From positions 3,782,001 to 3,846,000 of the forward strand of contig CANTUV010000051.1 in NCBI GenBank assembly GCA_947685225.1: a DNA stretch of 64,000 nucleotides. The letters are read 5' to 3'. Shown piece by piece: positions 1-11,790 of this stretch. Both the position numbers and the translations under genes were made by a program. Source of the stretch: Garcia nutans (Eukaryota; Streptophyta; Magnoliopsida; Malpighiales; Euphorbiaceae). Every line of letters starts with the position of its first letter. Position 1 is the first letter of the stretch. Under the pieces are notes generated by a model. It was not told the DNA's origin and ran no database searches. It saw nothing but the letters and a program-made list of their open reading frames with translations.

Positions 1-4
1 TAAC

Positions 5-3000
5 ATGTCTGCTGAACGTTCCTTTGCTGCTATGCAATTTCCTGATATGAATAGTGCTTCGTGGCTTCCTGACACAGGAGCTTCCTCTCATATGACTCCA
101 AATCAGGGTAATTTATCTAGCTATTCTTCTTATTTTGGTACTGATTCTATTATGTTTGGTGATGGAGCTAATCTTCCTGTTTCGCATATAGGATATACAT
201 CTCTTTCCTATCCTTCTTGTATATTTGCTTTGAATAATGTTCTCGTTGTGCCGTCTTTAACGAATAATCTATTGTCAGTCAAGAAGTTTACTCGTGATAA
301 CTCTTGTTCAATTGAATTTGATCCATTTGGTTTTTGTGTGAAGGACTTACGGACCAAGAAACCACTTCTCAGCTGCAGTAGTCCAGGAGATTTGTATGAA
401 TTTCCGCAATCATTTCATTCAACAGCCAAGAGTTTTGTCGCTACAACGAGTTCATCTGAGTTGTGGCATCCTCGTTTAGGTCATGTTCATTCAGCGATTT
501 TGTCTAGAATTTTTGGTTCTTCTTTTAATAAATTGTCTTGCACTGCTTGTCGATTAGGAAAACATTCTAGATTACCTTTTTCTCATTCTCATGTTCGAGC
601 AACAGCTCCTTTTCAATTAATACATTCAGATGTTTGGACATCACCTATTCATTCTTTCAGTGGTTTTAAATATTATGTAGTGTTTATGGATGATTACTCT
701 CGCTTTGTGTGGCTATATCCTTTAAAACAAAAGAGTGAGGTGTTTAAATATTTTACTGCTTTTGTTGCTTTTATCAAAAATCAGTTTGGAACTATGATTA
801 AATGTCTTCAATGTGATGGTGGTGGTGAGTATATCAGTACTCAATTTCAGAATTTTGTTTCTGCAAATGGGATTAATGTTCAATACTCTTGTCCATATAT
901 GCCTCAACAGAACGGGGCGGCTGAGCGAATACATAGAACTTTGATTAATATGGTTCGTACTCTTATTACACAAGCCTCTTTATCATTGCATTTCTGGGTT
1001 GAGGCTGTTAATATGGCAGTTCATCTTTATAATATTTTGCCTAGTGAAAGTCTTGATTTTATATCTCTATATGAGAAACTGAAAGCAGTGCCACCTTCAT
1101 ACATGCATTTGAAAGTGTTTGGTTGTTCATGCTTTCCTAATATTTCTTCAATGGCTGCACATAAACTAGCAAATAGATCTATTCATTGTGTTTTCTTGGG
1201 ATATCCTACAAATTATAAGGGATTTCGTTGTTTTGATCCTATCACAAAGAGAGTTTTTATATCTAGGCATGTGGTTTTTAATGAAACTCAGTTTCCATAT
1301 TCCACTTTAGCTTCTATTCCTCGACAGCATACACCTTCTTCAAATTTCACATTATCTCTACCAGCCTTTTCAAGACAAATTACTGTTTTACAGCAGCAAA
1401 CTAAAACCATGTCTTCTACTGACCAAGGTGTTGTGTCTACAGCTTTAGTTCCTACCTCTCCTTCTTTAGAACCACAAAATACTGAGTCTTCGGCAGATCT
1501 AATCACTTCTCATTCAGCAACATCTTCTACCAGTTCTTCCTCTGACAATCAGACCGACCAAGAACCGCAGCCACTTAGTGTTGTTCCAGCTTTACAGAAC
1601 CTACATCCTATGCAAACACGTTCAAAGACTGGTCATGCAAAACCCAAACAACTTGTTTCCTTAACAGCCAAACAAACTTACTCTGAGCTTCTTACGGAAC
1701 CACGAACTTTTACTGAAGCACAAAAACATGTTGAGTGGAGAAAAGCCATGTCGGATGAATATGATGCACTTATAAAGAATAAGACTTGGCAATTGGTCCC
1801 TAAACCCAGTAATGTTAATGTTGTGGGTTCGAAGTGGATATATCGAGTAAAACTTCGGTCAGATGGCAAGTTAGAACGCTATAAAGCGAGATTGGTAGCA
1901 CAAGGTTATTCGTAAATGGCTGGTATTGACTATGAAGATACGTATAGTCCTGTTGTAAAACCAACAATAGTAAGAATTGTTCTTTCACTAGCTACATCAA
2001 AAGGTTGGCCAATACATCAATTAGACGTCAAAAACGCATTTTTGCATGGATTATTGAAGGAAAATGTCTACATGCAACAGCCAAAAGGGTTTGTTCATCC
2101 TGAATATCCTGATTTTGTTTGTAAATTGAACAAAGCTATCTATGGTTTAAAGCAAGCTCCACGTGCATGGTTTGAGCGATTTACTAAATTTTTAAGAAGT
2201 GTTGGGTTTTCTTGCAGCCGTGCAGATTCTTCTATGTTTGTGTCGAGAAATAATGATCAAATAGTGATTTAATTACTGTATGTTGATGATATCTTGATCA
2301 CATCTTCATCAACTTCTTTGTTGAATAGTTTATTGCAGGTTATGAAATCAGAATTTGCAATGACTGATCTTGGAATGTTGCATTATTTTCTTGGTGTATC
2401 AGTTACACAAAATTCAGATGGGTTATTTTTGAATCAGTTCAAGTATGCCACAGATTTGTTAAAGAAATCAGGCATGGATTTGTCTAAACCAGTGTCTACA
2501 CCAGCAGCTATTAACGAGCCTTTATCTTCATCACCAGACAGTCCTTTGCTCAATGACCCTCAATTTTACAGAAGTATTGTAGAAGCATTACAATATTTTA
2601 CATTTACAAGACCCGATATAGTTTTCGCAGTCAATCAGGTTTGTCAATTCATGCATTCACCTCGAGAGAAACATATGATTGATGTGAAGAAAATTCTTCG
2701 TTATATTAAGGGGACTGCTCATTATGGTTTGCAAATTTATAAAGGAAACACATCGGGTTTAATTGCCTATTCTAACGCTGACTGGGTTGGTTGCCATGAT
2801 ACAAGGCGTTCTACCACTGGATTTTGTGTATTCTTCGGACGAAATTTGGTTTCATGGTCAGCAAAGAAACAAGCTACGGTTTCAAGATCGAGTGCTGAAG
2901 CGGAGTATAGAGCAATTGCAAGTACTATGGCTGATTTGGTTTGGATTTCAAATCCGTTACGAGAATTGGGTGTATAGATTAAGGAAAAACCAGAGGTCTT

Positions 3001-3241
3001 TTGTGACAATATAAGCACCACTTACATGGCTGCAAATCCTATTCAACACACACGTACAAAACATATAGAACTCGATTTACACTTTGTGAGGGAACGAGTA
3101 TTGGCTGGTTTGCTTAGTGTTCATCATGTCTCCAGTAAAGATCAATTGGCTGATATATTTACAAAGGGATTATCTGGAACTCGGTTTCGTTTGTTAAGAA
3201 GCTATGTGTTCTCCCACACATTGATTGAGGGGGGGTATTAG
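5..3241 (+). pseudogene. Copia A pol (protease, integrase, RT, RNase H), degenerate
   Basis: This is the pol region of a Ty1/copia retrotransposon whose 5' part lies outside the window. In order I see a protease motif DTGA (residue 23), the GAG-pre-integrase zinc site (H-H, then CTAC), the integrase core (HSDVW, CDGGGEY and NGAAERIH supplying the DDE triad), the hinge HPMQTRSK, the reverse transcriptase with YVDD at 2279-2290, and RNase H (RSSAEAEYR). One frame runs through the whole stretch. It is broken only by three in-frame stops: TAA at 1913-1915, TAA at 2270-2272 just before YVDD, and TAG at 2975-2977. No frameshift is needed. In copia B the matching positions are AAA, TTA and CGA. RNase H has SNADW where copia B has SDADW. 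The final stop (3239-3241) overlaps the first bases of the 3' LTR. Confidence 0.93.
3227..3235 (+). other. Polypurine tract of copia A
   Basis: GAGGGGGGG lies directly before the 3' LTR. This is the standard plus-strand primer position in LTR retrotransposons. Copia B has the same tract at 48071-48078. Confidence 0.75.
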
Positions 3242-3379
3242 ATAAACATTGTAACTATATATAGATAGACTACTTCTTGTACTCAAATATGTCTATACTT
3301 ATCTCATTGCTGTATATTTATATATAATTGATATCAATACGGATTGTGTAAGAGAGAGTATTTTTCATAAACACTTACA
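3236..3379 (+). repeat. 3' LTR of copia A
   Basis: This LTR of about 144 bp begins TATTAGATAA, probably a decayed TGTTAGATAA, immediately after the polypurine tract. It ends CACTTACA, closely matching the end of the copia B LTR (CATTTACA). The partner LTR is outside the window, so neither the borders nor a target duplication can be verified. Confidence 0.6.
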
Positions 3380-3430
3380 CACAATACGCAAATTCTATAA
3401 CTAAATAAAGAGTTGTCGATACATTTAGAG

Positions 3431-4200
3431 TGAAAATCATATATATAATCATAATTCTTTATTAGAGTTGTCACATGAAACATAATTCTTTCCATTAAAT
3501 ATTTTTATATATTAATATTATCTATAATAGATAATAATATTTTAAAACTGTCCTTTAACTAATTATTATCAATATTAAATATAATTTGACTTATTATTAT
3601 TAATAACTAATCTAATCTGGCTAATTATTATTATTTATTAATTGTCTCATTTATTTAATTGAAGGATACATCGCACTTAAAAAACCATAGCTTATATTTA
3701 GAAATTAATTAAGATACTTTTTATTTATGTAAATACTCTTTAAATAAAAAGTGTCACTGAAAATTCTCTTACCATTAAATATTTTAGTACAGCAAATTAA
3801 AGGATAAATTAATATTTAGTCTCTAACTTTAGATAAATACTAAAAAAAGAACCATACGCGATGCTTTGGGTATTATTAATATAAATTAATTATATTTTAA
3901 TATTAGATTTCACAGTTTTAATATTTTTTTATTTTTATTAACAAAAAATACTGAACATTTCAAAATATAACAACCTAACACTAAAGAATAATCAAGATAA
4001 AAAAATGAAGCAAGATAATATAGACAAATGAAAATCATATATATAATCATAATTCTTTTTTAGAGTTGTCACATGAATCATAATTCTTTCCATTAAATTT
4101 TTTTATATATTAATAATATCTATAATCGATAATAATATTTTAAAGTTTTTAATTTAATTAATTATTATCGATATTAAATATAATTTTAACTAGTTATTAT
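3431..4200. repeat. Direct repeat pair, about 170 bp, 598 bp apart
   Basis: Copy 1 (3431-3600) and copy 2 (4029-4200) share the start TGAAAATCATATATATAATC and stay collinear through the block containing AGAGTTGTCACATGAA. Scattered substitutions suggest an old local duplication or two copies of one AT-rich element. The 428 bp between them (3601-4028) is AT-rich and holds nothing I recognise. Confidence 0.7.
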
Positions 4201-5000
4201 CTATATCTAATATAATTTAATTAATTATTATCAATATCAAATAGAATATCTTAATTCTATTTAAATTCTTCAATTAAATACATGTAATAATTAATTAATT
4301 ATCTACTCTAATAAAATTAATTTAAAATTTTTAAAAAATAATATACATAGCAAGACGAGAGTAAGATATATGATATAATATTTGTATCAATGACAATTAT
4401 TTTAGTAACATATATATATATATATTATTACTAGCTGAGTCCTTATATTCTTAAAATTGCATTAAAATTATCCCTAAAATCAAATTTAATGTTATTAACT
4501 GTATAATTTGGTCATTCTACTAAAAAAAGGTGAACATTAGCCATTAGTTTCTAACAAAAAGATAATTGTATCCTTTCCCCTTTTTCATTTTTCCCATCTT
4601 TTCTTGATCAAATATATTATAATTATTAATTTATAATTATATATCTTTATTTTACTTTAAAAATAATAATATTACAATAGAAAAGAGGAATCGATTCTGA
4701 ATCTATAGTTTAAGATAAATGTGCTCGCCACTAAATTGTATCTCATCATATATCTTTATTTTATTTTTTGAAGACATAAACTAATTTAAAAATATTATAA
4801 AGTGAAGGGGAAATTTTTTTTAATTACAAATTAATAACAAAGTCATAAAACCATTTTATCACCATGATCATTATTAAGTAGTTTCTTTAATTAATCACTG
4901 AAGCTGCTAAGCGACTTGAAAGAAGGCTTATTTTATCTTATGAACCAAAATTTAACAACATGAATGAAATATAAACAGACAAAACTTCAAGTGTAAAGTG
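4201..5000. other. AT-rich intergenic DNA
   Basis: This stretch holds poly-A/T runs, a short TA run near 4409-4424 and no open frame or repeat I can name. Further short TAATTATTATC-type blocks at 4200-4260 echo the repeat just upstream. Confidence 0.5.
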
Positions 5001-5520
5001 AAAGGGACAAACCTAATTTAGCAGTACATTGCATTTTATATCTGTCATAATAAAATCATAGATTCTACAAAACCAAAAATCTCATCAAAGACTTTGTCCC
5101 ATAACCAGTCCCCTGAATTAGTCTCCATACACCTTATCTGGACCAGCAATCCATATCCACAACTCACCTTCAATGTACAAACATCCACAAATTAAAATGT
5201 TTCTAAATAAACAGATTTTATAGGAGAAATAATGCTCAAAACTTCCAAATTCCACCTTCTATTTTAAGTAATCCAGCTCAACAAATAATACAAAAACCAA
5301 CTTATGACACAGGAGCAGGCAAATCCCACGAAGCGAACACCATATTCTTGAATTATTATCGAAATCGATACCAAAATCAAGAACCCAGATGCATACAGAC
5401 CACAAGAGGGCCAGGCACGAGTTGGTGCATATATACATACCAACAAATTATTCGTGAAGCCAAATACTGGAAAGGTTGCTGATAACACTAAGGAATTTTA
5501 GGATGATCAAGGGATGGTTA
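5001..5520 (-). other. Gene-like island of unknown identity
   Basis: Base composition here is noticeably less AT-rich than the flanks. The minus strand reads like transcribed DNA. One open stretch (5264-5488) is hydrophobic, and a short stretch near 5140 reads WIWIAGPDKVYGD before a stop. A donor-like AAG|GTGAGT lies just upstream of that on the minus strand. I cannot assign a family, and no conserved motif confirms coding. It may be the tail or UTR of a decayed gene. Confidence 0.25.
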
Positions 5521-5739
5521 GAATCTCACGTCTACTAAATAAAAATAAATGATCAAAGTAATATAAAATTTGTTTTCTAATTTTAATAGCTAACTATTAT
5601 AATTGATATTCGCAAATTTATATTAAAAAATTTAATATGGTATTATTAATATTTGTATATATTTAATAGTTACCTGTTTAGATATAAATTTGATTATTTA
5701 TTTACATTTATTAAATATAAATTAAACCAAAAAGTCAAG

Positions 5740-5817
5740 CTCCATGGCTTGGAGAAAATGATTGAGGAAGGTTATACTGATACTGATAAGCTTGAGGAAG
5801 CAACTGCAGCTTTTTAG
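5740..5817 (+). other. Short exon-like coding fragment
   Basis: About 26 codons with high-complexity, soluble-protein composition (HGLEKMIEEGYTDTDKLEE) end in TAG at 5815-5817. They stand out sharply from the AT-rich surroundings. A second open segment after the stop (EHGVI) keeps the same frame, so the stop may be a mutation. I do not recognise the parent gene. It could be a captured or decayed exon. Confidence 0.3.
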
Positions 5818-8418
5818 GAACATGGAGTGATTTGTTTTTTTTTTTTTTTTACTTTTTTTTGTTTAAATTTAGGGTTTCTTAATAGGGCTTTTGGCAAAAG
5901 TATTTGAAAAATTGAAAATAATTTTAAATTTATCATATTTATAAATTATTTATTAAAATATTAAAATTTATAAAATATTTATTAAAATACCAAATTTTCA
6001 TTAATTTATAATAATTTTATAATGAATTTATCATATGTTTATTATGAATTTATAAATTTTATATAGTTTATTATGAGTTTATAATAAAATAATTAAAATA
6101 CTCCTGATAAAAAAATAAAAATTTTAAAAAATATGATGAAGGGTGTCATTTTCTCTTCTTAATATTTTATTAATGTTGTTGAGGACTTGAGGCGGACCAT
6201 AATTTCAGTTTTATATATGCATTGACATAGGCTTCACTCATAAATCGAATAATGTTAAATGAATAAATTATGAATATAAAAACTATTTAACAGAAAAATT
6301 TTATCACAGTACCTGATTCACATTCTCATTCATGAATTATATCAATAAAAAATTTAGAAATAAATTATAATATTTTAAAAAATAATATTATAAAAATACT
6401 TTTAGTTAATATTATAAAAATAATTTTAGTCAGGTTTTATTTTAATCTGAATTTTTAATTGACATGATCCGTGTTAGGGAATATAAAATAGATCTATATT
6501 AGAATTTTTCCTATTTAGCAAACGTTACTAAATTTTTTTAAAAAAAATTAATTCATTTCTAAAAATATTATTTACTGGCAATATTGATTCAAAGTTAGCA
6601 ACAAAATAGTAACTTGCCCTGAGTTGAAAGATGTGCCCACATTTGAAGATATCATAAATCGATGTAATTTTACATGATATATCTATTCAACTCCTAATAT
6701 TTTATTTTCTTATATTGAATTTTCCGATTTTTATTTTTTTTGAACTTATAATATTTTATTTTCTTATATTAAATTTTTCTTATTTTTTAATTTTTTACAT
6801 TGAAATCTTTTTGCATAGAAGAAAATTATATATTGATGGATTATATAGCGATGTATAAATTGTTAAAATGTTTCATTATTTTTAAAATATTACACTATTT
6901 AATACATTAAATTTGAAAAATATTGGAATGGAAATAGTTTATTCTATAACTTCATAATTTTTGGAAAGAAAAATTCATAAAGATTTTTATATGTTTTTAA
7001 ACCGGAATAATTACATAATTTTTTTTATCATTTTTACTTTTATTAATAAAAAAAATTTTCAATGTAACTAAATAAAATAAATAAATAAAAAGTTCAGAAC
7101 TCAATGAAGAAAAATAAAATTTTAGGAAAACACAATAAATAAGAGCATATTTAACATTTCCTAGAATTGGGCATCCAATTCAATTCTTGGAACAGGATTA
7201 TATTTTTTTATTTTTAGTATATAAATAATCTAATTTTATTCTTTTATATTTAAATAATTCTAAATTCAATTGTTATTCGTATGATATACATTTTTAAGCA
7301 TAATATTAATAAAATCAATAAATTTTCTTTAATTATTTGAAAAATAAACTTAAAAATAGATCTAAAAATTTTTGAACGTTATTTAACTAAATTCTGATTT
7401 CAAATTGTATCAAATAAACTCTAAGATGTCTTCCAATAGATTTTTCTATATGAAAGGTGAGAGCAAAAATAATACAACTATATATTATAAAGTCTATTTA
7501 TCATAATGAAGAATGATACGTATGCATGTTGCTTTTTTTTTGTATATATTGTGATATTTATTAAATTAAATTAAATATATTGTGCTATTTAAACTTATTG
7601 AGTACTATATATTAAATTTTAAAAAATAAATCTTAGCTATATGCATTTGGTTATAGGTGAGAATGAGAATGAGAATAAATTATTTTCATTAATAATATTT
7701 GGTTGGATAAAATAGATGGAATAATGAGATTAGAAAAAGAGAATGAATGATTTCCTACCCTTTTTCTATTAATTAGTTTTGATTCCTATTAAAAAATATC
7801 TATTTTTAAGATAATAAAATCAAAATCTATTTTTTATATTTAGAATTAATTAATTTATTTTTTCTAATTATACATATTTATCTCTAAAATTTTAAAATAA
7901 ATAAATTTAATTTTCTTTTTTATTAGAATTATATTAAAATTTTAAAATAAAATATAATCATTTAATCTTTTTTTAACATCTTTCCTAATTTACAATATTT
8001 CTAAATTTTTAACTAGATAATTTTTTTAACAAAATTAAATTAATTTTTTGTATTTTGATTTCGATTAGATACTGAAACTAAATGAAAAGAATAAATAATT
8101 ATTTTAATTTTATTTTATTTTTAAAGTTTTAACCAAAGGAGATTAATTAATACTCAACTCAAGTGGGGATTACATTTTCAAAATATGTAAATCTAAAGTC
8201 GTTGCATCCTTTCTTTTACTACAAATATCTTGAGTTTTAAGTCTAATAATTAATGCGATCCACCTTAAACATTGATTTCTATAAGAAAAATCACATCATT
8301 ATTTTCTTTTTTAATTTTATATTTTAAATATTGGTTTTTTTTGTTTGATCAGTATCTAAATTTTTTAAAAAATAATTTTATTTAAATATTTTTAGCCATT
8401 TGGAAGTCATTTGAGTAA
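5818..8418. other. AT-rich intergenic DNA
   Basis: No supported gene is present. The block at about 7640-8130 begins GCATTTGGTTATAGG followed by repeated GAGAAT, which resembles the terminal part of a common plant MITE class, but I could not find a convincing opposite end. Confidence 0.5.
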
Positions 8419-8978
8419 TTAGGGCTATGCAAAAATTTTAATTAGATTAAACGGAACAAATCATCTAAACCAAACCAAAAATCATGATTTGTAAATGTAT
8501 AGAATTAGTTGTAGTTCAAAAAATAAGCAAATTCAATTCAATTTGAGTTTTAATAAAATTTTAAATCATTATAATTTGAACCAGTCTAAAGAATTAAATA
8601 TATATATAAATTATTGAATCATAATGATATAAAAATGAATTATTAATTGAGTAATCCATCAAAATATTTTATATATTAAGGTAATAATTTCATAGTAATT
8701 TCATTTAATAATATCTTTTATTTATTCAAATATTTCATTATTTTTTCATTTTTATTTTAATGGAATAAAAATATTTTAGTGGTTTAAAAATATTTTTTAA
8801 GATGTTTATAAACAAAAATTTTTAGAAGATTAAAATAAGTGTATATTGAAAATTAATTCAACTTTTAAATTTGGTGTAAAATTTAATTCAGTTAGAAATG
8901 AATTTAATATAATTTGTACTATCAATTTAGTATAATATATTATTCATAAATCATCCAAACCAATTTATGTTCACCCGA
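8419..8978. repeat. Possible hAT-type MITE
   Basis: The left edge AGGGCTATGCAAAAATT and the right edge, whose reverse complement is GGGTGAACATAAATTGG, resemble the loosely matching terminal repeats of non-autonomous hAT-like elements that carry AGGGCTGTGCAAA-type ends. The interior is AT-rich and non-coding. No clear 8-bp duplication is visible, so the borders are approximate. Confidence 0.35.
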
Positions 8979-9000
8979 AATGGAGGTGCTGACTAAGCAC

Positions 9001-9049
9001 TATATGGGCCCATATATACAGAGAGTACCTTCCACGTTACTCGCCACGT
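9001..9049 (+). promoter_or_regulatory. Promoter-like cluster: GGGCCC palindrome, TATA, two ACGT cores
   Basis: A perfect 16-bp palindrome (TATATGGGCCCATATA, 9001-9016) contains the TGGGCC/GGCCCA site bound by TCP-type factors. CATATATAC next to it could serve as a TATA box, and ACGT cores follow at 9034-9037 and 9046-9049. It sits about 250 bp upstream of the ATG at 9293. Promoter function is inference. Confidence 0.4.
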
Positions 9050-9292
9050 AATGTGAAATGTCAAAACTAACATTGAGGTCAATTTCCTCTAAAAATAATA
9101 GATTATGAGAATTTTGATTTAGAATTAAAAAAAATAAAAGGAAAAAAAGTGAAAGCATATCGAGAAGAACAAATCAATGAAGAAGAAGAAGAAGAAGAAG
9201 AATAAGAAGAAATCAAGCAAAATAGCACAGGATGATAACAATAATGAAAATGAATACAAAACAACATTTTAAAATCATGCTAACACAAGCAC

Positions 9293-10473
9293 ATGGTCAT
9301 GGCGATACCATCATCATCATCGACCCATCCCTTCCCTACCACAACCACCATTTCTCTCCTCTTTAATGCCTCTTCTCACCACCATCGTTATTGGCGCCGC
9401 CGCTCTCTCTGTACTGTTAGCATCTCCAGAAATTTTGTGCTCTTCAAGAACCCAAAAACCCAACAATACAATATATACAATCATCACCACCCTATTTTCT
9501 TTTCTCTATTCAACATCGACTACTCATTCTCTGTTCTTTGCACACTTTCTCCCCTCTTCTTCTCTATCATCTTCGTTTGAATCTCAATTCTCTTTCTTTA
9601 GGCAGAGGCGGAGATAAAGGGGGTCCCATGGGGCCCTGTTCCCCCCTCAGTTAAAAATAAAAAATTTTTAGGTATATTTGAGAATGAATATTACATTGGT
9701 TGAGATGGAACAACTTGGCCTTACTATGTGAGAGCACGCAACTTCGATCCACGCTCCCAACATTTTTCATCCTTTTTTTTTCCAATCTTTAAAACTGGGC
9801 CTTTTAATCAAGCTCATTACAAACAAACAAGATTTGTCAATGACTCTGCCCATTACAAACAAACAAGAATAACTTAATTGTGACTCTTTCTCTTCTTTCT
9901 CACATTTCTTCTTCGTTAATTCTTTTTTCTTTCTTTCTTTTTATTTTTTTCAGATAACAGTTTCTTCCTTTTTCAATTTCATTCTTTCACCGATTGGCAC
10001 CAGCAAGGCAGCGGCAACAAGTTAAGAATAGGTACACCACTTACTTTTAATCTCATATTTATTTTGTTGCAATTTTTTTATCTTGCTAAAATGAATTGAA
10101 ATTTGAAAAATAATGAATTAAGAAATTGGCTTGAATACTTGAGGACATTATAAATTTGAAATGTTTAATTTGATTTTGTAGTATGAAGTTTTTTTTTTTT
10201 TGAGAAAAGTAGTATGAAGTTAAATTGAAATTATTATTTTTTTGTAGTTTATAATCTGGAATTTTTTTATTTCTTTTATAATTTGATATTTTTAATGTTT
10301 AGTATTTAAGTTGAATTGGACCCCTCTTATCTAAAATCCTGGCTACGCCACTGTCTTTAGGAGAAGAAACTGAAGAAGAAGAAGATGATGATAGTGGAAG
10401 TGAAACCTTGGAATTGGAAGACGATTCTATTTTTGTTAGTGAAGGAAATGAAAGAGCTAGCAAAATGATTTAA
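9293..10473 (+). pseudogene. Small gene-like locus split by an hAT insertion
   Basis: The 5' part opens with ATG at 9293, followed by a second in-frame ATG, and encodes a Ser/Thr/His/Arg-rich N-terminus (about residues 1-45) that looks like a plastid or mitochondrial targeting peptide. The 3' part, after the insertion, reads GEETEEEEDDDSGSE and ends at TAA 10471-10473. The acidic frame is open leftward to about 9423, whereas the targeting-like frame differs from it, so an intron or an old frameshift must lie between. CTTTCTTTAG at 9591-9601 looks like an intron acceptor, but I find no good donor. Identity is unknown, and a non-functional relic is quite possible. Confidence 0.35.
9603..10353. 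mobile_element. Non-autonomous hAT element (dTph1-like ends)
   Basis: This 751-bp element is bounded by a perfect 8-bp duplication TCTTTAGG (9595-9602 and 10354-10361), the hallmark of hAT transposition. The left end reads CAGAGGCGGAG then ATAAAGGGGGTCC. The right end, reverse-complemented, reads CAGTGGCGTAG, a further 12 nt, then ATAAGAGGGGTCC. The left terminal repeat has therefore lost 12 nt internally. These ends match the CAGGGGCGGAGC type known from petunia dTph1. The interior is AT-rich with no transposase frame. Confidence 0.9.
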
Positions 10474-11392
10474 TTGTTATGTTGCTTATTGATATAGTGT
10501 TTGCTACTTTGCTTCCAAATCAAAACCTAATTTGACTTGAGAAGATTTTTTCAATCCTAATCAACCTTAATTTCAAACAAGAAGAGTTTAAAAACAAAAT
10601 CACACAATTTTTTTATTGGGATCCAAATGAAACTTGAAAATTTCATATGGCTATTGTGCTTTTTGCCATTGCTTTAGAGGTTATTTTTGTCAATTCACTC
10701 TTAGTTTCACACGTGGCAAGTGATGTGGAGGATGTTGTTCATGTATACATGTGGGCTCATATTTACTCAATGCTTCAATGACCACCAAACAATCAAAAAC
10801 ACTTATAAGAGATTATTTCTTAGACATTTATTATTAGATTAAAAGTGTGGAGACACTAAATGCTATTTTAAAAATTCAGATATTAATAATATAAAATTTT
10901 CATTTATTTAACAGTTTATAATCACAATTAATGTACATGTTTAAACCATCCCATTTTCTCCTCTTAAACTAGTTTTTTTAACATTCAAACATAACCTAAT
11001 AATTAATGCACATAGAGGTCGAAAAACTAATGTTAGATTTTCCTTCCCACCCATCATATATTTTAAATATATATATATATTGTAGACAATAAACTCATGT
11101 TTGATTTTCCTTCCCATTCCCTATACTAAAAAAAATCATTAATTTTATTTTTCTAATTAAAACCATTTGTACGTTCATATAAATGCACATGCATTTATAG
11201 ATTAAATCAACAGAAAAATTTCTCCCATAATGATTTCGTGTGCAAGTTATTTTTATGTATTTATTTATGCGATATAAAATAATATTATCTTTTATGCTAA
11301 AAATTTAGCAATGCAAACATTTTAATAAATTTTTTTCATATTATAATTGGTGTTTAATCTGATACTAAGATTAAAATATTATTAAAGCGAAT
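10474..11392. other. Non-coding spacer
   Basis: AT-rich sequence between the hAT-disrupted locus and the repeat block upstream of the YABBY gene. There is a short TA run near 11068-11080 and no gene or element I can support. Confidence 0.5.
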
Positions 11393-11790
11393 GTTAACTT
11401 CAAATCTTATTGAAATTAATTTATTTTTTCCATCAAAGAATAAAAACATAAATTTTTTTCCATGTTATATTATTAGAATTGGTTTAAAAATAAATTTTGG
11501 ATCTGAATTTTAGTTTCACAATTGACAATAACCAAAATTCATTAACTCTCAGGTGAGAAGATTGATGAGCAAAATTAAAAAAAAAAAAAAGAATTTTCAA
11601 TAATAGTTAAATTCAAATCTTATTGAAATTAATTAATTTTTTTTCCATCAAATAATAAAAACATAAATTATTTTCCATGTTATATTATTAGAATTGGTTT
11701 AAACATAAATTTAGATCTGACTTTTAGTTTTACAATAATGACAACAGCCAAATTTCATTAATTCCCAGGTGAGAGAATTGACGAGCAAAA
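11393..11790. repeat. Tandem duplication, about 183 bp, upstream of YABBY5
   Basis: Copy 1 (11393-11575) and copy 2 (11606-11790) are collinear, from GTTAA(C/A)TTCAAATCTTATTG to CAGGTGAGA..ATTGA(T/C)GAGCAAA. They are offset by 213 bp with scattered substitutions. The block ends about 0.5 kb before the predicted TATA box of the YABBY gene, so the duplication falls within its likely promoter region. Confidence 0.8.

Noticed and set aside
9700..9770. tRNA-like box B (CTTCGATCC)
   Set aside because: No box A or cloverleaf could be built. It is inside the hAT element.
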